Shown here: piece after piece, positions 34,366-46,692 of the stretch
Layout: every line of letters begins with the position of its first letter
How positions within the stretch are numbered: the stretch's first letter is position 1
Assembly (NCBI RefSeq): GCF_031755915.1
Contig: NC_083379.1
Coordinates: 16,105,501-16,169,500, forward strand
DNA from: Ziziphus jujuba
Lineage: Eukaryota; Streptophyta; Magnoliopsida; Rosales; Rhamnaceae
Length of the DNA stretch: 64,000 nt
Reading direction: 5' to 3'
Translations under genes and position numbers: made by a program
Notes under the pieces: generated by a model
What the model saw: the letters and a program-made list of their open reading frames with translations, nothing else
What the model was told of the DNA's origin: nothing
Database searches by the model: none

Positions 34366-37016
34366 AGTATAATTGAAGAGAAGGTGGGGTCCTAGAGGAG
34401 GTCATAGGGTGATGAAACAGTGCATGTGCACTAATGTTTGGTAGAAAAATAATGGAGGAAAAAACAGGTCCGGAGCTGGCCTTACATCAGGGTGTGAAAG
34501 CCTTCGAAACCTACTCTCCAAAGGCACCGAAGGATAATTGCTCATTTAATATATATATATATATATATATATTTAATTCAAACCTAGTGACACACTTATT
34601 TGATAAAATTATAAGGGTCCGGTTAAAAATGGGCGGTTTCTTAATTTTTGGGTTAACCATGCATTTGTTGGTTGTGTCAATAACGTGGCATATAAGTGTT
34701 AGCTTGATATATATTTATATAATTGAGTCCATTATCTATGAGTTAAGCTTCCAACAAAAATAGTACATTTAAATTCACTTTATTTTGAATTTTTAAAATA
34801 TAAAATTGATGAATATAAAATAATCAACGATATTAAAATCTAATTTACATTATTCTTCAACTGCTCTGTGAATCTATATCAATATACTAGCTAATGAAGA
34901 TCGCAAGGGCTAATAAAAAAAATTTACAACTTTTTCACATATTAAACTCTGTAAATGATATTGATTTTATTTATACTGCTAAATGTCTTAATATATTGTA
35001 ATTTTTATTTATTCAAGTCAAATCTGATTAGTTACTTACATTTAAAGCAATATTTGACAAAAAGAAACTATTAATTTTTAATAAGAAACCCTGACTGAAA
35101 TATACATATAAACATGTGCATTTTGCATAATTGCATTACATATACAAGCTGTCAAAGCCACACATAAACACATTTATAAAGCATACCAGCTTAGCAAAAT
35201 TATGTTACGGAGAAGAGGGCATTTTATTTTTATTTTTTTATAATATATTGGGATGTGTCCTTGGGTGAGTTGAGCTCCAAAGTCAAAATGGGAGAAGAAA
35301 TAAAAATGGGGCGTGCCGAGTGCCATGTATAAAACAGACAAAAAGCTTCCAAAGCCATTAGTACCCAGAAAAATAAATAATAAATAAATAAATAAAGGGT
35401 CCACTGCCGTGGAAGGATCTTTGAAAATTGTGAATAACATAATTAAAAAAATTATTACTAAAAGAAATAAAAGCCAAAAGAAGGGCCATATGCAGCCCAA
35501 TATTTGTCGGCTTTGATTTTCAAGTTGGTTCTGGAGTGGCTTTCAATTGGAGTCAACTTCCACCGGCCCGGCGTGCAAAACTTTGCTGTCTCATTTATAT
35601 ACATTAATATTCAAAATTTCAATATTAATATAAATATTAAAAAATTTAAAATACAAAAATTTTGATAGAGATATCGAAAATATTGAATATTAATAAAAAA
35701 ATTATAAAAATTTATTTTAAAATATAAATTTTTTTATTGAAATGTTAAAATTAGTTTATTTAATTCATTAATTATCAAATTGGTTATAAAATTTGGTAAA
35801 ATATTGTATGGATATTATATTTTTTTAATCAATTAATTTATAATAAGTATTAATGATCATAGATAAATTATTATTGATAAAAATATGCCAGAAAATACAT
35901 ATTTGATATAATTATTTATTAACTAAAATATATAAAACAATTATTATAATTATATTGTATTTCATAAATGTCATCTTAATATCACAAAGAACTTTTGGAT
36001 GGTAGAAAATCATCGGTCTCTTTGTCATTTTGATTTGGAGATGTAAAATCTGAAAAATAATTATGAAAAGATATATATCCTTGATAATTTTATATATAAT
36101 TGTTAATATGTCAACTATATAGATCTTATATTATTGGTTGACTATGTGTATAACTACTATTCTCTGATGGTTGAGTTTAAAATGGTACTCATGAATCGCT
36201 ACTTAATGACATTCCATAAATATCCATTGAATAAGGGTTATACGAATGACTTCCAACCCTTATTGATCCAAAATTTATAGAAATCGAATTCTTTTTTTGT
36301 TGTAACATCTTCTTTATAGATTTCTTTTTATGTGTATAGTTTTTCCAACAATACTAATTCCTTTACTTGCATCTCTCTTCTCATGATCTTCATCTTGTGT
36401 TGTATGTATGTAATAATGTTCACTAGTAAATGGGCTTAATCCAATATTTGTCAGGTTAAAAAATATAATCCACAATTTTTGTATTATTCCTTTATCAATA
36501 TTCAATAAATAGAACTTATCAATATTATTCAATTTAATTCATTCTATTTTGTTCATATCACTGAATGTTTAAAAAGCAATTGAAAGGTAAAAAAACAACT
36601 ATCAATGAAGTTAATTTAATAAAAAAACTTCTTAAATATCAATAATATTTATGAATTTTTTAAAAAAATTCAAAAATATTTTTAAAATATCCAAATTTCA
36701 TGGATATTTTTTTAATTTGGTGGAAATTTTATAAAAATTTCATAAATTTAATGGAAATTATAGATTTTTTAACCAAATTATTAAGGATTTGATGTGGATA
36801 TTTTAACGAAAATTTCCATAGAAATTATAAAGAAATATTCGAAGTTTTAATGAATATTATAGAAATTTTATCCGTTTCCATTTGTAACTTAAGTTTTATT
36901 TCCACCCCAAGGAAAAATGGATATATTGGTGAAATTTCCAGGATATTTTCCATTTTTTAAACCTTGATTTAAACACACACACACACCCCTCATTTATTTA
37001 CACACACGCGCGCTTA
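34366..37016. other. AT-rich intergenic spacer
   Basis: No coding sequence supported. (TA)n at about 34551-34571, an (AC)n run at about 36973-36986. The stretch 36600-36960 is a dense series of AAATTT-type words reminiscent of decayed transposon ends, but no element boundaries are clear. Confidence 0.4.
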
Positions 37017-37451
37017 GGAGTGTATTCAATTTAAAATTTGAAGGATTTTAAAATTATTTAAAAGTTTATAGATATTCGATTTAGATTTTAAAACAAATCT
37101 ATACAAGTCCAATTATATTCAATTAAGATATTAATGGATTTTATGAAAGTTCATTAAAATCCAAATGTATTCAATTAGAATTTTATAAATTTTTTTAAAA
37201 ATTTAATAATATTCAAAAAGTTATTGATTTTAAAAGATTTTATAAAATGATAGATTTTAATATATTTGAAAAGATTTTAATATTGAAATTGTGAAGAAAA
37301 TTGTTAACGTGAAATTGAGCCTTAATTCCAAAAATTTCCTTAGATTCTTAAAAAACTTTTGTGAAATCTACAAAATTTTATAACAATCCATCAACTCTTT
37401 AAAATCTATAACTCATTTTAAATTCATTAAATTCTAAATTGAATATACCCC
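37017..37451. mobile_element. TIR foldback element, 435 bp
   Basis: The left end GGAGTGTATTCAATTTAAAA is matched by the inverted complement of the right end, GGGGTATATTCAATTTAGAA, over about 25 bases. The interior is rich in GATTTTA/TAAAATC words that can pair. No coding capacity. The flanks TTA and ATA do not give a clean target duplication, so the superfamily (Harbinger-like or other) is open. Confidence 0.6.
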
Positions 37452-38484
37452 ATAAAATCTTGAATAATAATTTATTAAATTCTCATATGATTTATAAATA
37501 CAATAAAATTTTTATAAATAAATATCTATAAATTTATAAAAAAAAAATTATTTATTTAAAGAAATTTTAATTTATCGATAAATAAACAATTTAATATTTT
37601 ATCGATAGATAAATATTTATTAATTTAAAAAAATTTATATTAGTTTTGTAAAATAATTTTACTAAAGGAAAAGATCAATAAAATATAATCAAATCTACAA
37701 TCATAAAATTAATTATCACCCAATTACTAAATAAATAAATAATCAGTATATAAAGTTTTACAATTCAGCCAAGTTTATTAATAGAAGGAATCCCATTGAT
37801 CCATTGATAAATGCAAAGAATCCATTAATTAGTTGGCTAATAAGTTAGAATCTCTACCTATAAAAATTATGAATTAATTAATCAATTTTATTTGAAATCA
37901 CATTTTGTTTTCTTGTGCATCTTAATAAAAGCCAAAAACTTTCTATGCATATTTTGAAAAAAATAAAATAAATGAAAGCTATATATGGTTCATTATTCAC
38001 CCCCTTTTTTTTCTTGCTAAAATCTTTCATGCTATCAAAAATCAGTCATGCTATCAGTGTCAAACATATTAATTATATAATATTTTTAGTTTCATGCTAT
38101 CAGTGGTCATTTTCCGTGTTTTACATATTTTTGTTCCGATACTATCTATTATGACATCTAACGTCATCACAAACAAGTTTTAATTTTAAATAGTTTCCTC
38201 TTACTATAATTAAAATTGTATTGCAAGGAGTAAAACTTAAATAGCATCTAATTAATTTTATAACTATAAAAATGTTATAACTTAAAAGAGATGTAATTAA
38301 AAATTTTAACTGTTTAACATATCTCACGTAGTTCTCTACTAGATATAGGACTGTACAATGCATGGCATATATAATTGTGATATATTATTTTGATAATAAA
38401 ATATAAAAAATATTATAATCAAATTAAATATAAATCATCATAAAAATAATATTAAACCAAAATTTTCAATTCAATATAACTAAT
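37452..38484. other. AT-rich spacer beside the Helitron remnant
   Basis: No gene seen. It may include the Helitron 3' end, but I could not find a convincing GC-rich hairpin followed by CTRR on the minus strand. Confidence 0.4.
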
Positions 38485-39372
38485 CCAAATTTTGAAAAAA
38501 ATTTTTGAAGACCACATTAGTGGTTGAATTGATAGGTTCTCCATCTTTATCACAAATTAATATCTTCAATCATTTCCTATTTGTAACTCTGGAGACTGCA
38601 ACATATAGCTGTCTATGATTAAAAATTAGTTTTTTGGGATAAAATTCGACATACAGAAGAGATTGACTTTGGCTTTTATTAATAGTCATAGCATATGATA
38701 CAACCAGAGGATATTGTCTTCTTCGAAACTTAAAAGGTAAACTTGGATTCGCTTGAGTTTAAGTAATTTTTAGAATAAAAACTTTAAACCCAGCATTGCT
38801 TCCTAAAATGACTTTGCCTTCAAGAATATGATTGTCAAGCCTTGTAATGACCAATCTAGTCCCATTGCACAATCCCGAAGAATGATCAACATTTCTTAAT
38901 AGCATAACGGGGACACCAACCTTCAATTTCAGTTGAACTTCAGGTGTATAAAGATCTCCTATAAGATCAATGTTCTAATCCAACCTGCAAGTTGCATCAA
39001 AACTTAAATATGTATTTTCCTCAGTTGGATTAAGGGAACTCATGTATTTATTTATCAATTCAACAATGTTAAGAGTTGGGGCAAGTATAGCTTTTTTTTG
39101 AAAATATGATGGGTCATTAATATTCTCTAAGAAAGAAGGATACGTGCTATTTACAATAGATGCAACTAAATCTTCTGTATCCTTTATCAAAAGATCATTA
39201 GGTGTATCAATCATTGCATGACCATCGTTCAAATCGCCAATTGTTCCATCTCCAATACTTGATATCCATTCTGAAAAAACCTTCAATATTTCCTAATCAA
39301 TATCCAAGTCAACACTTTAAAGTCTCATTTTTTTTGTCAACTTCAAAACTTTACAATATTTTCATAAATATG
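38485..39372 (-). pseudogene. Helitron PIF1-like helicase, C-terminal remnant
   Basis: On the minus strand, from 39372 downward: KVLKLTKKMRL, then FSEWISSIGDGTIGD (about 39260), LAPTLNIVELINKYM (about 39070), VGVPVMLLRNVDHSSGLCNG (about 38900), YAMTINKSQSQSLLYV (about 38680) and QLYVAVSRVTNRK (about 38600). This is the order of the last helicase motifs (III to VI) of the plant Helitron Rep-helicase protein, a rolling-circle transposase. In-frame stops occur near 39300, 38973 and 38575. The Rep domain and N-terminal helicase half are absent. Confidence 0.85.
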
Positions 39373-39646
39373 ATGAGTTTAAAGTTGCGAGGACAATGTC
39401 TTACCTACTTCTTTTTAGAATAACTAGAAAAATTTGTTTGAAATATCCTCTAAACGCAACAATTTTACATCCGAAAGGTTGCTCCAAACTTAATGGATTG
39501 CTATATCTTATATGTGTATATATATATATGTATATATATAATATTACATTGTATAATATATAACAACAATAATAATATATATTATAGAGTATATTATATA
39601 CACATAAACGATATTATACATATTATATATAATATTATACATATAA
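39373..39646. other. AT-rich flank of the TRIM cluster
   Basis: (TA)n-rich. About 39533-39585 is similar, in the same orientation, to 46692-46741 on the far side of the cluster. Confidence 0.5.
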
Positions 39647-39965
39647 TGTAATAGTCCAGTCCACCCGCATGAGATATTATTCGCTTTGGGTCCAGCCCGC
39701 ATGATTTTAAAAAGCCTCTCACAGGTTAGGGGTCCCACCCCTTCACCTGCTAGTCCCACTAGCCCGGTTTATCGGCTCTAATACCATCTGTAACAGCCCA
39801 GTCCACCTGCATGAGATATTGTGCACTTTGGAAGCTAGTTGGTGAGCCCAATCCTACCCCTCACGGTTTTACTTTCGCTCATGGGAACGCATCATAATGG
39901 TTAGGGGTCCGACCCCTTCACCTGCTAGTCCCATTGGTCCGGGTTATTGGCTCTGATACCATCTG
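39647..39965 (-). mobile_element. TRIM-like LTR units, reverse orientation (left part of cluster)
   Basis: Two LTR-like units read on the minus strand. Their ends appear on + as TGTAATAGTCC (39647) and TGTAACAGCCC (39789). Each is followed by a short internal piece holding the complement of a tRNA-Met primer-binding site (GGCTCTAATACCA at 39774-39786, GGCTCTGATACCA at 39949-39961). Units are 140-175 bp and carry no genes, as in terminal-repeat retrotransposons in miniature. The next unit is interrupted at 39965/39966 by the hAT element and resumes at 45971. Confidence 0.7.
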
Positions 39966-41094
39966 TAGGGATGGACTCGGTGCGGGTTGGTTCGGTTTTA
40001 TGGGTTTTTTTAAACCGAACCGACCAATTCGGTATGGATTGGATAGATAACCGAACTGAACCGAACCGAACTCCATATGCAACCCGAAAACCGATCAAAC
40101 CGACCATCCTTGGTCGATTTGGGTTGGGTTTGCGGGTTGGGCTGGTTTGGACCTCTGTTGGGTTGGATTGGGTTCACGGTTTGGGTCGGGTTGGGTTTGC
40201 AGATTGGGTCGATTTGAGCCTCGGCCCAAATTGTATATATATTATAATTATGTATATTTTTGTATATTCTTGGACCAAAATTGTATAAAAAAAATTTTAG
40301 ACATTTTTTATCATCAATCTATATTCTGAATTAGGTATCTTTTTCAAGTTATTTTCTAAATTAAATAATTTTAACATACATCCACCTAAACAAAAATACC
40401 AAATAAGTTAACTATTAAGCATCAAACATATTAAATAATACAACATAAAATCATACAACTACGATACAAATCTACAATTATCACCTAATTATACACCATA
40501 CACTAACAAATAAATTCTATAATAAGTCTACAACCATTATTAGTTACAAAATAAAATACAACCCATATTTGAAATCTTAAATTTCAAAATAAACTTATAA
40601 TTAAATAAACTAACAATCCATAAAAATGAAAATTATTTTAAATATTGTTTTCTTCCACATTCTCCATTACATGAAAAGCCACCAGCAGCAACCACAAGCT
40701 CAATAAGCCAATAAGCCATGCAAAACTCACTATCTCAATAAGCCATATTCAATTCATCCTTCAACAAACATTAAAATTACAAATAAACATTAAACATTAA
40801 ACATTAAATGTAATAAATTAGCAATCAATAAACATTAAGTGTATTACTAAAATATTATCTAACTTAAAAGATAATTGATGATGTGGAATTAACAACAAAC
40901 TTACCAAGCAATCATAAATTAATTAGGTGGAGGTAAACTTTGTTTTGTAACCCAAAATGCTCCTAAACAAATTAAAATATGATATTAAATTAATTAATAA
41001 GTTAAAAAGAAGTTGTAAATATTACTAAAAAATTTAAAAGCTCTAAAATAGATAATAAAAATAAAATTACAAATAATAATAAAAAAAATTCTTA

Positions 41095-43202
41095 CCCGAT
41101 TCAATAGAATCATAATATGCAACATCTCCAATTGGTACTTCAACTCTATAATCATACGTCATAGGCTTTGATTGCAACCAATTTTGAGAACAAATCAAAG
41201 CCTCCACCATTTTTTGACCCAATGAATTTCGGAATGCATCAAGAATAGGCCCTCCGGTACTAAAAGCATATTCGGATGTTATTGTAGAAACTAGAATGAC
41301 GTATACATCTCTTGCAATTTGAGATAAAATTCGATATTTTGTCTAATTATTTTTCCACCAAGCCAAAATATCAAATTTCTCACTTTCCACATCCTCACAT
41401 GGATCAAACAAAAATTTATCAGCCTCATTCTTTATTTCCAATACATTTTTCTCCATTTTCCTTTTCTTAAATTGTGATTCTTTCAAACGCCGACGATCAT
41501 CTAGGCTTCCATCATCCAATGAATCCATCATCATCCCACTTTGTTGTGCTTGCATTGATTGACTATTATTAGAATTTGACACTCTAGAACTCTCCTTCAT
41601 AAAATCAATTTTCTTATAGAAGTTGTAAAGGTTAACTAAAGTATCTTTTACATCCTTAGTCAAAGATTCAACCATACCACTTTCATAAGCATCCTCAAAA
41701 AGATATGATACATATTCTAGCTTATATTATGAATCAAGCACAACGACAATAAGCAACAACTTGTTGACATTTCCAAGTGAACCCTAATATTTCTCAAACT
41801 TTATCAATATTTTCTTTGCCATATCGGCCATCAAATGGTTTTAACTATTACTCCATTCAACAAGTGCATTATACATTAAACTTAATTCATGAAAACATAT
41901 ATTAGAAGTCACGGTTAAAGAGGCACTAAACTTTAAGGTAATCTCATAAAAAGTAGCAAGGAATTTCACAAAAACTCTTACACTATCCCAATCTTTAATT
42001 TAAAGTGGTCCAGCTCTCTTTCTTCCAAATTCATCCTCCTCAAAATATCCAAGAAAAAATCCATCTTCGTCTATCATCCTATCAAAAGCTTTTTGATACT
42101 TCAAAGCCAAGTTCAACATCAAATAGGTGGAATTCCACTTAGTAAATACATCCAAAACCATGGTTTCTCTAAATCCAATCTGCTCCTTTTCTACACATAT
42201 TTTAAATTTGTTTAACCTTGAAGGAGATGATCAAACATATCTAATAGCATTACAAATTCCAGCAATACTATCATGAATTTCCCTTAATCCAAATGTCACA
42301 ATCAAAGTTACAATATGTGCAGCACAACGAACATGCAAAAACTTACTATCCAAAACATTTCCTTTCCAATAATTTAATTTTCCTTTCAAAAAATTAATAG
42401 CCACATCATTTGAAGAAGCATTATCAACCGTTATTGTAAAAACCCTTTCAATACCCCATTCAATCAAACAATTTTCTATAATCTTGCCAATTGTCTCACC
42501 CTTATGATTTTGAACAACACAAAAATTTATAATTCTCTTATGCAATTTCCAATCATCATCAATAAAATGAGTGGTAAGAGTCATATAATTGTTATTTTGA
42601 ATGGAAGTCCATGTGTCCGTCGTACGACAAACCCTTTGCTTCCTCAATGAAAACACACTCTTCAAAGCTTTTTTCTCATCTAAGTATAATTGAAAGACCT
42701 CTCTAGAAATTGTTCTACCAGATGGTGGTTCATACTTAGGGTTCAAAGTATTACAAAACTTTCTAAACCCTTCCCTTTCAACGTGGCTAAATGGCAACTC
42801 GTCTATGATGATCATTTGTGCACATGTAAGCCTACATGCCTCCTTACTAAATGTTGTACTTGTAGACACTAAATTACTACTACTACTTTCAAAAGAAAGA
42901 ACTTGTTGTTTTTTATCCACCGTTCTAATATGGTATTTCTTGCATTGGTTCATCAAATGATTTCACAACGTACTAGTTCCACACCTTTTGGTATTACACG
43001 CATAATCTACCCCACAGTATTTACATTTGCATCTAGGATTATTTGGATCACCATCTGAAATTTTTTTAAAATGTTCCCAAACTCAAGAGGGATCCCTAGA
43101 AGGTTTATCGGACTGTGAAGGTTGAGAATCAGCTTTCTCTGATTCATTTGGATATTCTTTCAATTCATTAATATCATACAAATTATTGTGGTCCTCATCC
43201 AT
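41095..43202 (-). pseudogene. BED-finger hAT transposase (RICESLEEPER-like), broken
   Basis: Starts ATG at 43202 (MDEDHNNLYD). A BED zinc finger follows (CKYCGVDYACNTK.. at about 43018, NHLMNQC at about 42955), with TGA at 42963-42965 where tryptophan is usual. The catalytic domain is open from 42956 to 42231: TTDTWTSIQNNNYM (first acidic residue), FTITVDNASSND (second) and HVRCAAHIVTL. Later pieces are VFTKWNSTYLML (about 42140) and ASLTVTSNICFHEL (about 41910). An acidic Ser/Asp-rich stretch lies at 41675-41343, then the C-terminal dimerisation segment TSEYAFSTGGPILDAFR (about 41275, third acidic residue) and MVEALICSQNWL (about 41205). Stops near 43090, 42963, 42228, 41998, 41840 and 41340 inactivate it. 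Domain order and length match plant hAT transposases. Confidence 0.88.
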
Positions 43203-43498
43203 CTAGAACCTATTAAAAACAAAATAAATCTATTGAAAAGCAGATAAAAAAATAAGAGCAAAAAATATAATAAGATCCATTCTAATAAATTAATAAAGAG
43301 TTGTAAAAGCTTCTGTTTTTCTTTTAATTTTTTTTAATATTAGATCCATTCATACTTCATAGATAATTGTACAGCTGCACACAGTCACCAGCTTTTTTTT
43401 TTTTTTAATAACTTTAATTGGGTATAAATAATTCTAGTGTCATGAAATTGGGTGTTTTGGATTTTAATTTTGTTATGAACAACATTTTTTTAACACTT

Positions 43499-43903
43499 TA
43501 TCTTAAAACTTGGAAATCTAACACGACATTTTCAAAAACACATGTGAAGAAGCAATATCAAATTATTTTAGTTTTTATTTGGGATGCAAGTTCAGCCAGC
43601 TATAACACACACTTTAGTTTTAAAAAAATAATAATAATAATAAACGAAAACACTTATTCTAGTTAAAAGTTTTTTTTTTTCCCTCCCTCTCTTTCTTGTT
43701 AAGCAAACTTTCATGTTAGAGGCTGTACAAACAAAGTTAACATTTAAATACTCAAATTGACAGATCTAGAGAAATCTATTCAAATTTCTGTTCTTGTAAG
43801 ACTGTATCTTAAAACTTGGAAATCTAACACGACATTTTAAAAAAAAAATGTGAAGAAGCAATATCAAATTATTTTAGTTTTTATTTGGGATGCAAGTTCA
43901 GCC
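43499..43903. repeat. Direct 100-bp repeat inside the hAT element
   Basis: 43499-43598 and 43805-43903 share TATCTTAAAACTTGGAAATC through GGATGCAAGTTCAGCC nearly without change, 306 bases apart. They lie upstream of the transposase start. Confidence 0.8.
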
Positions 43904-45322
43904 TTGTTAAATATGATTTTCAGAACAACTTGAAACTTCATAGCAATCAAATCACAATCACAAATAGTTCACTTCACAATCTCCAAACTTCACAGCAAAC
44001 AATTCACAGCCTAAACTTCACTACACCTTTCCACTTCTAATGAACTTCATATTTCATAAATGATGCAAAAATAATGAGAAGGAAGGCTAAGTAACTTACC
44101 TCCAAAGTTCTCAACCAAAATCAAATCAAACGGAACAGAAATTTCTCAGCCAAAACAAAAATCAAACAGATGCCTTACACCAGCTATGAGATCTTCAACT
44201 GCACAATACACAGATTAGTTACTTTCCCTATAAAGACTCATTAATGAAATGATTTAAATTCTTAAAGTTATTGACACTATTACCTTTTTTTTAAAACTAG
44301 ATTACCTTTGTTGTGGGTTTTTAACATAAATCTAACTGCTTTTTCGTTGGATAATTAAAGTTTCTTAAGGATAAACAAGATTTAACATGGGACAATTGCC
44401 CCTATAATCCGTAACTTGAGTGAAACACTGCCTCTACCATCTTAATAAAGAAAAATAAAGAAATAAGTTTCTTTCCTGGATCCAAATAAGTGGTTCCTAC
44501 TAAGCAACGGTAAGCAAGTACAAGGAGTAGATAAGGATTCTCTCCATTTCTCTTGAAATGTATTTCCTATCCACAGCCAATCAATAAGAAAAGGGCACAA
44601 AACCAAAGGCTAGCCACCCAAACAACTAAATAACTCTGCCAAAAAAAGGCATGCCCTATAGCTAAGAGCATCATCAAATCAAATGCAGATATAATTGCTA
44701 AAGTAGAAGGCAGCCAAAAATCAGTTTTGATATAATGCTATCAGTACAGATCTCTGAATCAACAGTTGGCATAAAAATTTAGAGCACTTCCATGATAAAT
44801 TATAAGAATAAAGTTTAACCATTTGATTTATGAGCACCCTCTCCCTCAAACCTAACCTCAATTTTTTCTTTCCCTATTTATACTTTACTTTTTCCTAATA
44901 AAAGGCATAGCAATACAGTGCAATCTTAAAAGCCATGAAACACAATTTGTTCAATAATACATCCCTTCACAAAATTTAAGTCAATCAAACTTTCTACACA
45001 TATTGGTAGAATGCAATCCAAAAAGAAAAAGGTCTAGACAGGGTAAATTCATCTTATTCGAAGAAGCTTTCTTTCAATCTTTCATGGATTCTTTCTAAAT
45101 AGGAAAGAAAAAGAAGTACTAAACAAAATTGGGTACTGACCGATGGGGTTGCTTGGTGGCTTCTCAAGTGATGGATCGGCCGGTGGTGTTAGCGTCGCAG
45201 GTGGTGGTGTTGCTATTGGTTGGCGATGAAGCTCTTACTTGCTGGTGGAGAGGAGAAGAGATGAGTGGTGGTGCCGTGCTTGGTTGCTAGCTGCTGGAGA
45301 GGAGAAGAGACGAGACAGGCGA

Positions 45323-45597
45323 TGGCTGCTGGAAAGGAGAAGAGACCGAACTGCTGTGCAAAAACCGACCTACTGTGCAAAAACCAAACTAGTTAGGATG
45401 GCTGATGCCTACTGAAGAGGAGAAGAGACGAGTGCACTGCTTCTGAAGAGGAGAAGAGACGAGACGAGTGCTGGCTGCTGGAAAGGATAACAGACCGAAC
45501 TGCTGTGCAAAAACCCAACTGCTTGCAAAAATCAAACTGGTTAGGATGGCTGCTGCCTACTGGAGAGGAGAAGAGATGAAATGCACACTGCTGTGCT
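45323..45597. repeat. 149-bp tandem repeat in the hAT subterminal region
   Basis: TGGCTGCTGGAAAGGA.. units start at 45323 and 45472; shorter GAGGAGAAGAGACGAG words recur within each. The block is GC-richer than its surroundings and sits in what would be the promoter/leader of the minus-strand transposase. The small open frame across it is not a supported gene. Confidence 0.75.
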
Positions 45598-45970
45598 GGC
45601 TGCTCCTAGGGCTTCATGAGAGGGATTGGGCTGCTTACAAACTTTTGGCCTTACAAACTTTTGGGATTACAAATCTGGAGGAAACTTTTGGGCTTATACA
45701 TGTTAATAAAAATAACTTTTAAGTTTTAATACTATATTAGTATATTTATATATAAAAATAAAATATAATATTAGTTTAATTGATGATTGGTTTTGGTTTT
45801 GGTTGGGTTGGGTAAAATTTCATCCAACTCGCAATCCGAACTGACCATTTTGATTTTTTTATATATTTAACCGAACCAAATCGATTAATGAGTTAAAACC
45901 AACCCAAACCAATCCAAATATGTCGGTTTGGTTGATTTGGTCGGTCTAGTTCGGTTTTTGCTCACCCCTA

Positions 45971-46140
45971 ACTATCTATAACAGCCCAGTCCACCTGCAT
46001 GAGATATTGTCTGCTTTGGAAGCTAGGTGGTAAGCCCAATCCTACCCCTCATGGTTTTACTTTCCCTCATGGAAACGTGTCATAATGGTTAGGGGTCCCA
46101 TCCCTTCACCTGTCAGTCCCACTGGCCCAGGCTTCCCAAG
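45971..46140 (-). mobile_element. TRIM-like LTR unit, reverse orientation (right part after hAT)
   Basis: Continues the unit interrupted at 39965: TAACAGCCCAGTCC at 45979 and the TGCATGAGATATTG core match 39791 onwards. It ends near 46140, where the sequence changes to forward-oriented LTR sequence. Confidence 0.65.
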
Positions 46141-46164
46141 CCCAATCACGATATTGTCCGCTTT

Positions 46165-46692
46165 GGCTCTCGGTTGGAAAGGGGAACGAAACACTCCCTA
46201 TAAGTGGGTGTGGATACCTTTCTCTTGCGAGGCCTTTTAAAACCTTGAGGGGTGGGTTGTAAGAGGATTTTCCAATCCCAAAGAGGTCAATATCGCATGT
46301 GGGTGGTCTGGACTGTTACAGTTGGTATCAGAGCCAGTAATCCGGACCAGTGGGACTGGCAGGTGAAGGGGTGGGACCCCTAACCCGTGAGAGGCCTTTT
46401 AAAATCATACGGGCTGAACCCAAAGCGGACAATATCTCATGCGGGTGGACTAGGCTGTTACAAATGGTATCAGAGCCAGTATCCGAATCGGTGTGCCAGC
46501 AAGGATGCTAGGCCCCAAGGGGGGAGGAATGTGAAGTCCCACATCGGTTGGAAAGGAGAATGAAACACTTCTTATAAGTGGGTGTGTATACCTTTCCCTT
46601 ACAAGGCCTTTTAAAACCTTGAGGGCTGGGTTGTAAGAGGATTTCCCAGCCCAAAGGGACAATATCGCATGCGGGTGGTCTGGGCTGTTACA
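46165..46692 (+). mobile_element. TRIM-like LTR units, forward orientation
   Basis: LTR-like units end in CTGTTACA at 46320, 46462 and 46692. Primer-binding sites complementary to initiator tRNA-Met (TGGTATCAGAGCC) follow the first two at 46323 and 46465, so LTR, short internal piece and LTR alternate. The last LTR runs TGTGAAGTCCCACATCGG (46530) to TGTTACA (46692), 163 bp, with TATAAGTGGG near 46574. Internal pieces are only about 30-70 bp and non-coding. I did not see a 5S rRNA-like A/C box, so I do not call it Cassandra. Confidence 0.7.

Larger units (their letters stand above)
39966..45970 (-). mobile_element. hAT transposon, 6.0 kb, inserted in a TRIM unit
   Basis: Left end TAGGGATGGAC, right end (inverted) TAGGGGTGAGC. 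Flanking 8-mers are ACCATCTG (39958-39965) and ACTATCTA (45971-45978), 6 of 8 identical; the uninterrupted TRIM unit at 39782-39792 reads ACCATCTGTAACAG, so the pre-insertion site can be recognised. Subterminal regions are rich in CGGTTTGG/GGGTTGG words (39980-40215 and 45780-45955). A transposase pseudogene lies inside on the minus strand, with about 2.7 kb of leader/promoter sequence behind it including two internal duplications. This is the most complete DNA transposon in the window. Confidence 0.85.

Noticed and set aside
34880..34920. CTAG end plus GC-richer word resembling a Helitron terminus
   Set aside because: No stable GC-rich hairpin could be drawn and it is 3.5 kb from the helicase remnant.
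45468..45722. 84-codon open frame starting MLAAGKDNR
   Set aside because: Overlaps the 149-bp tandem repeat of the hAT leader and resembles nothing.
39647..46692. Cassandra TRIM with a 5S rRNA promoter
   Set aside because: LTR size and primer site fit, but I could not find the 5S A-box/C-box sequence that defines Cassandra.
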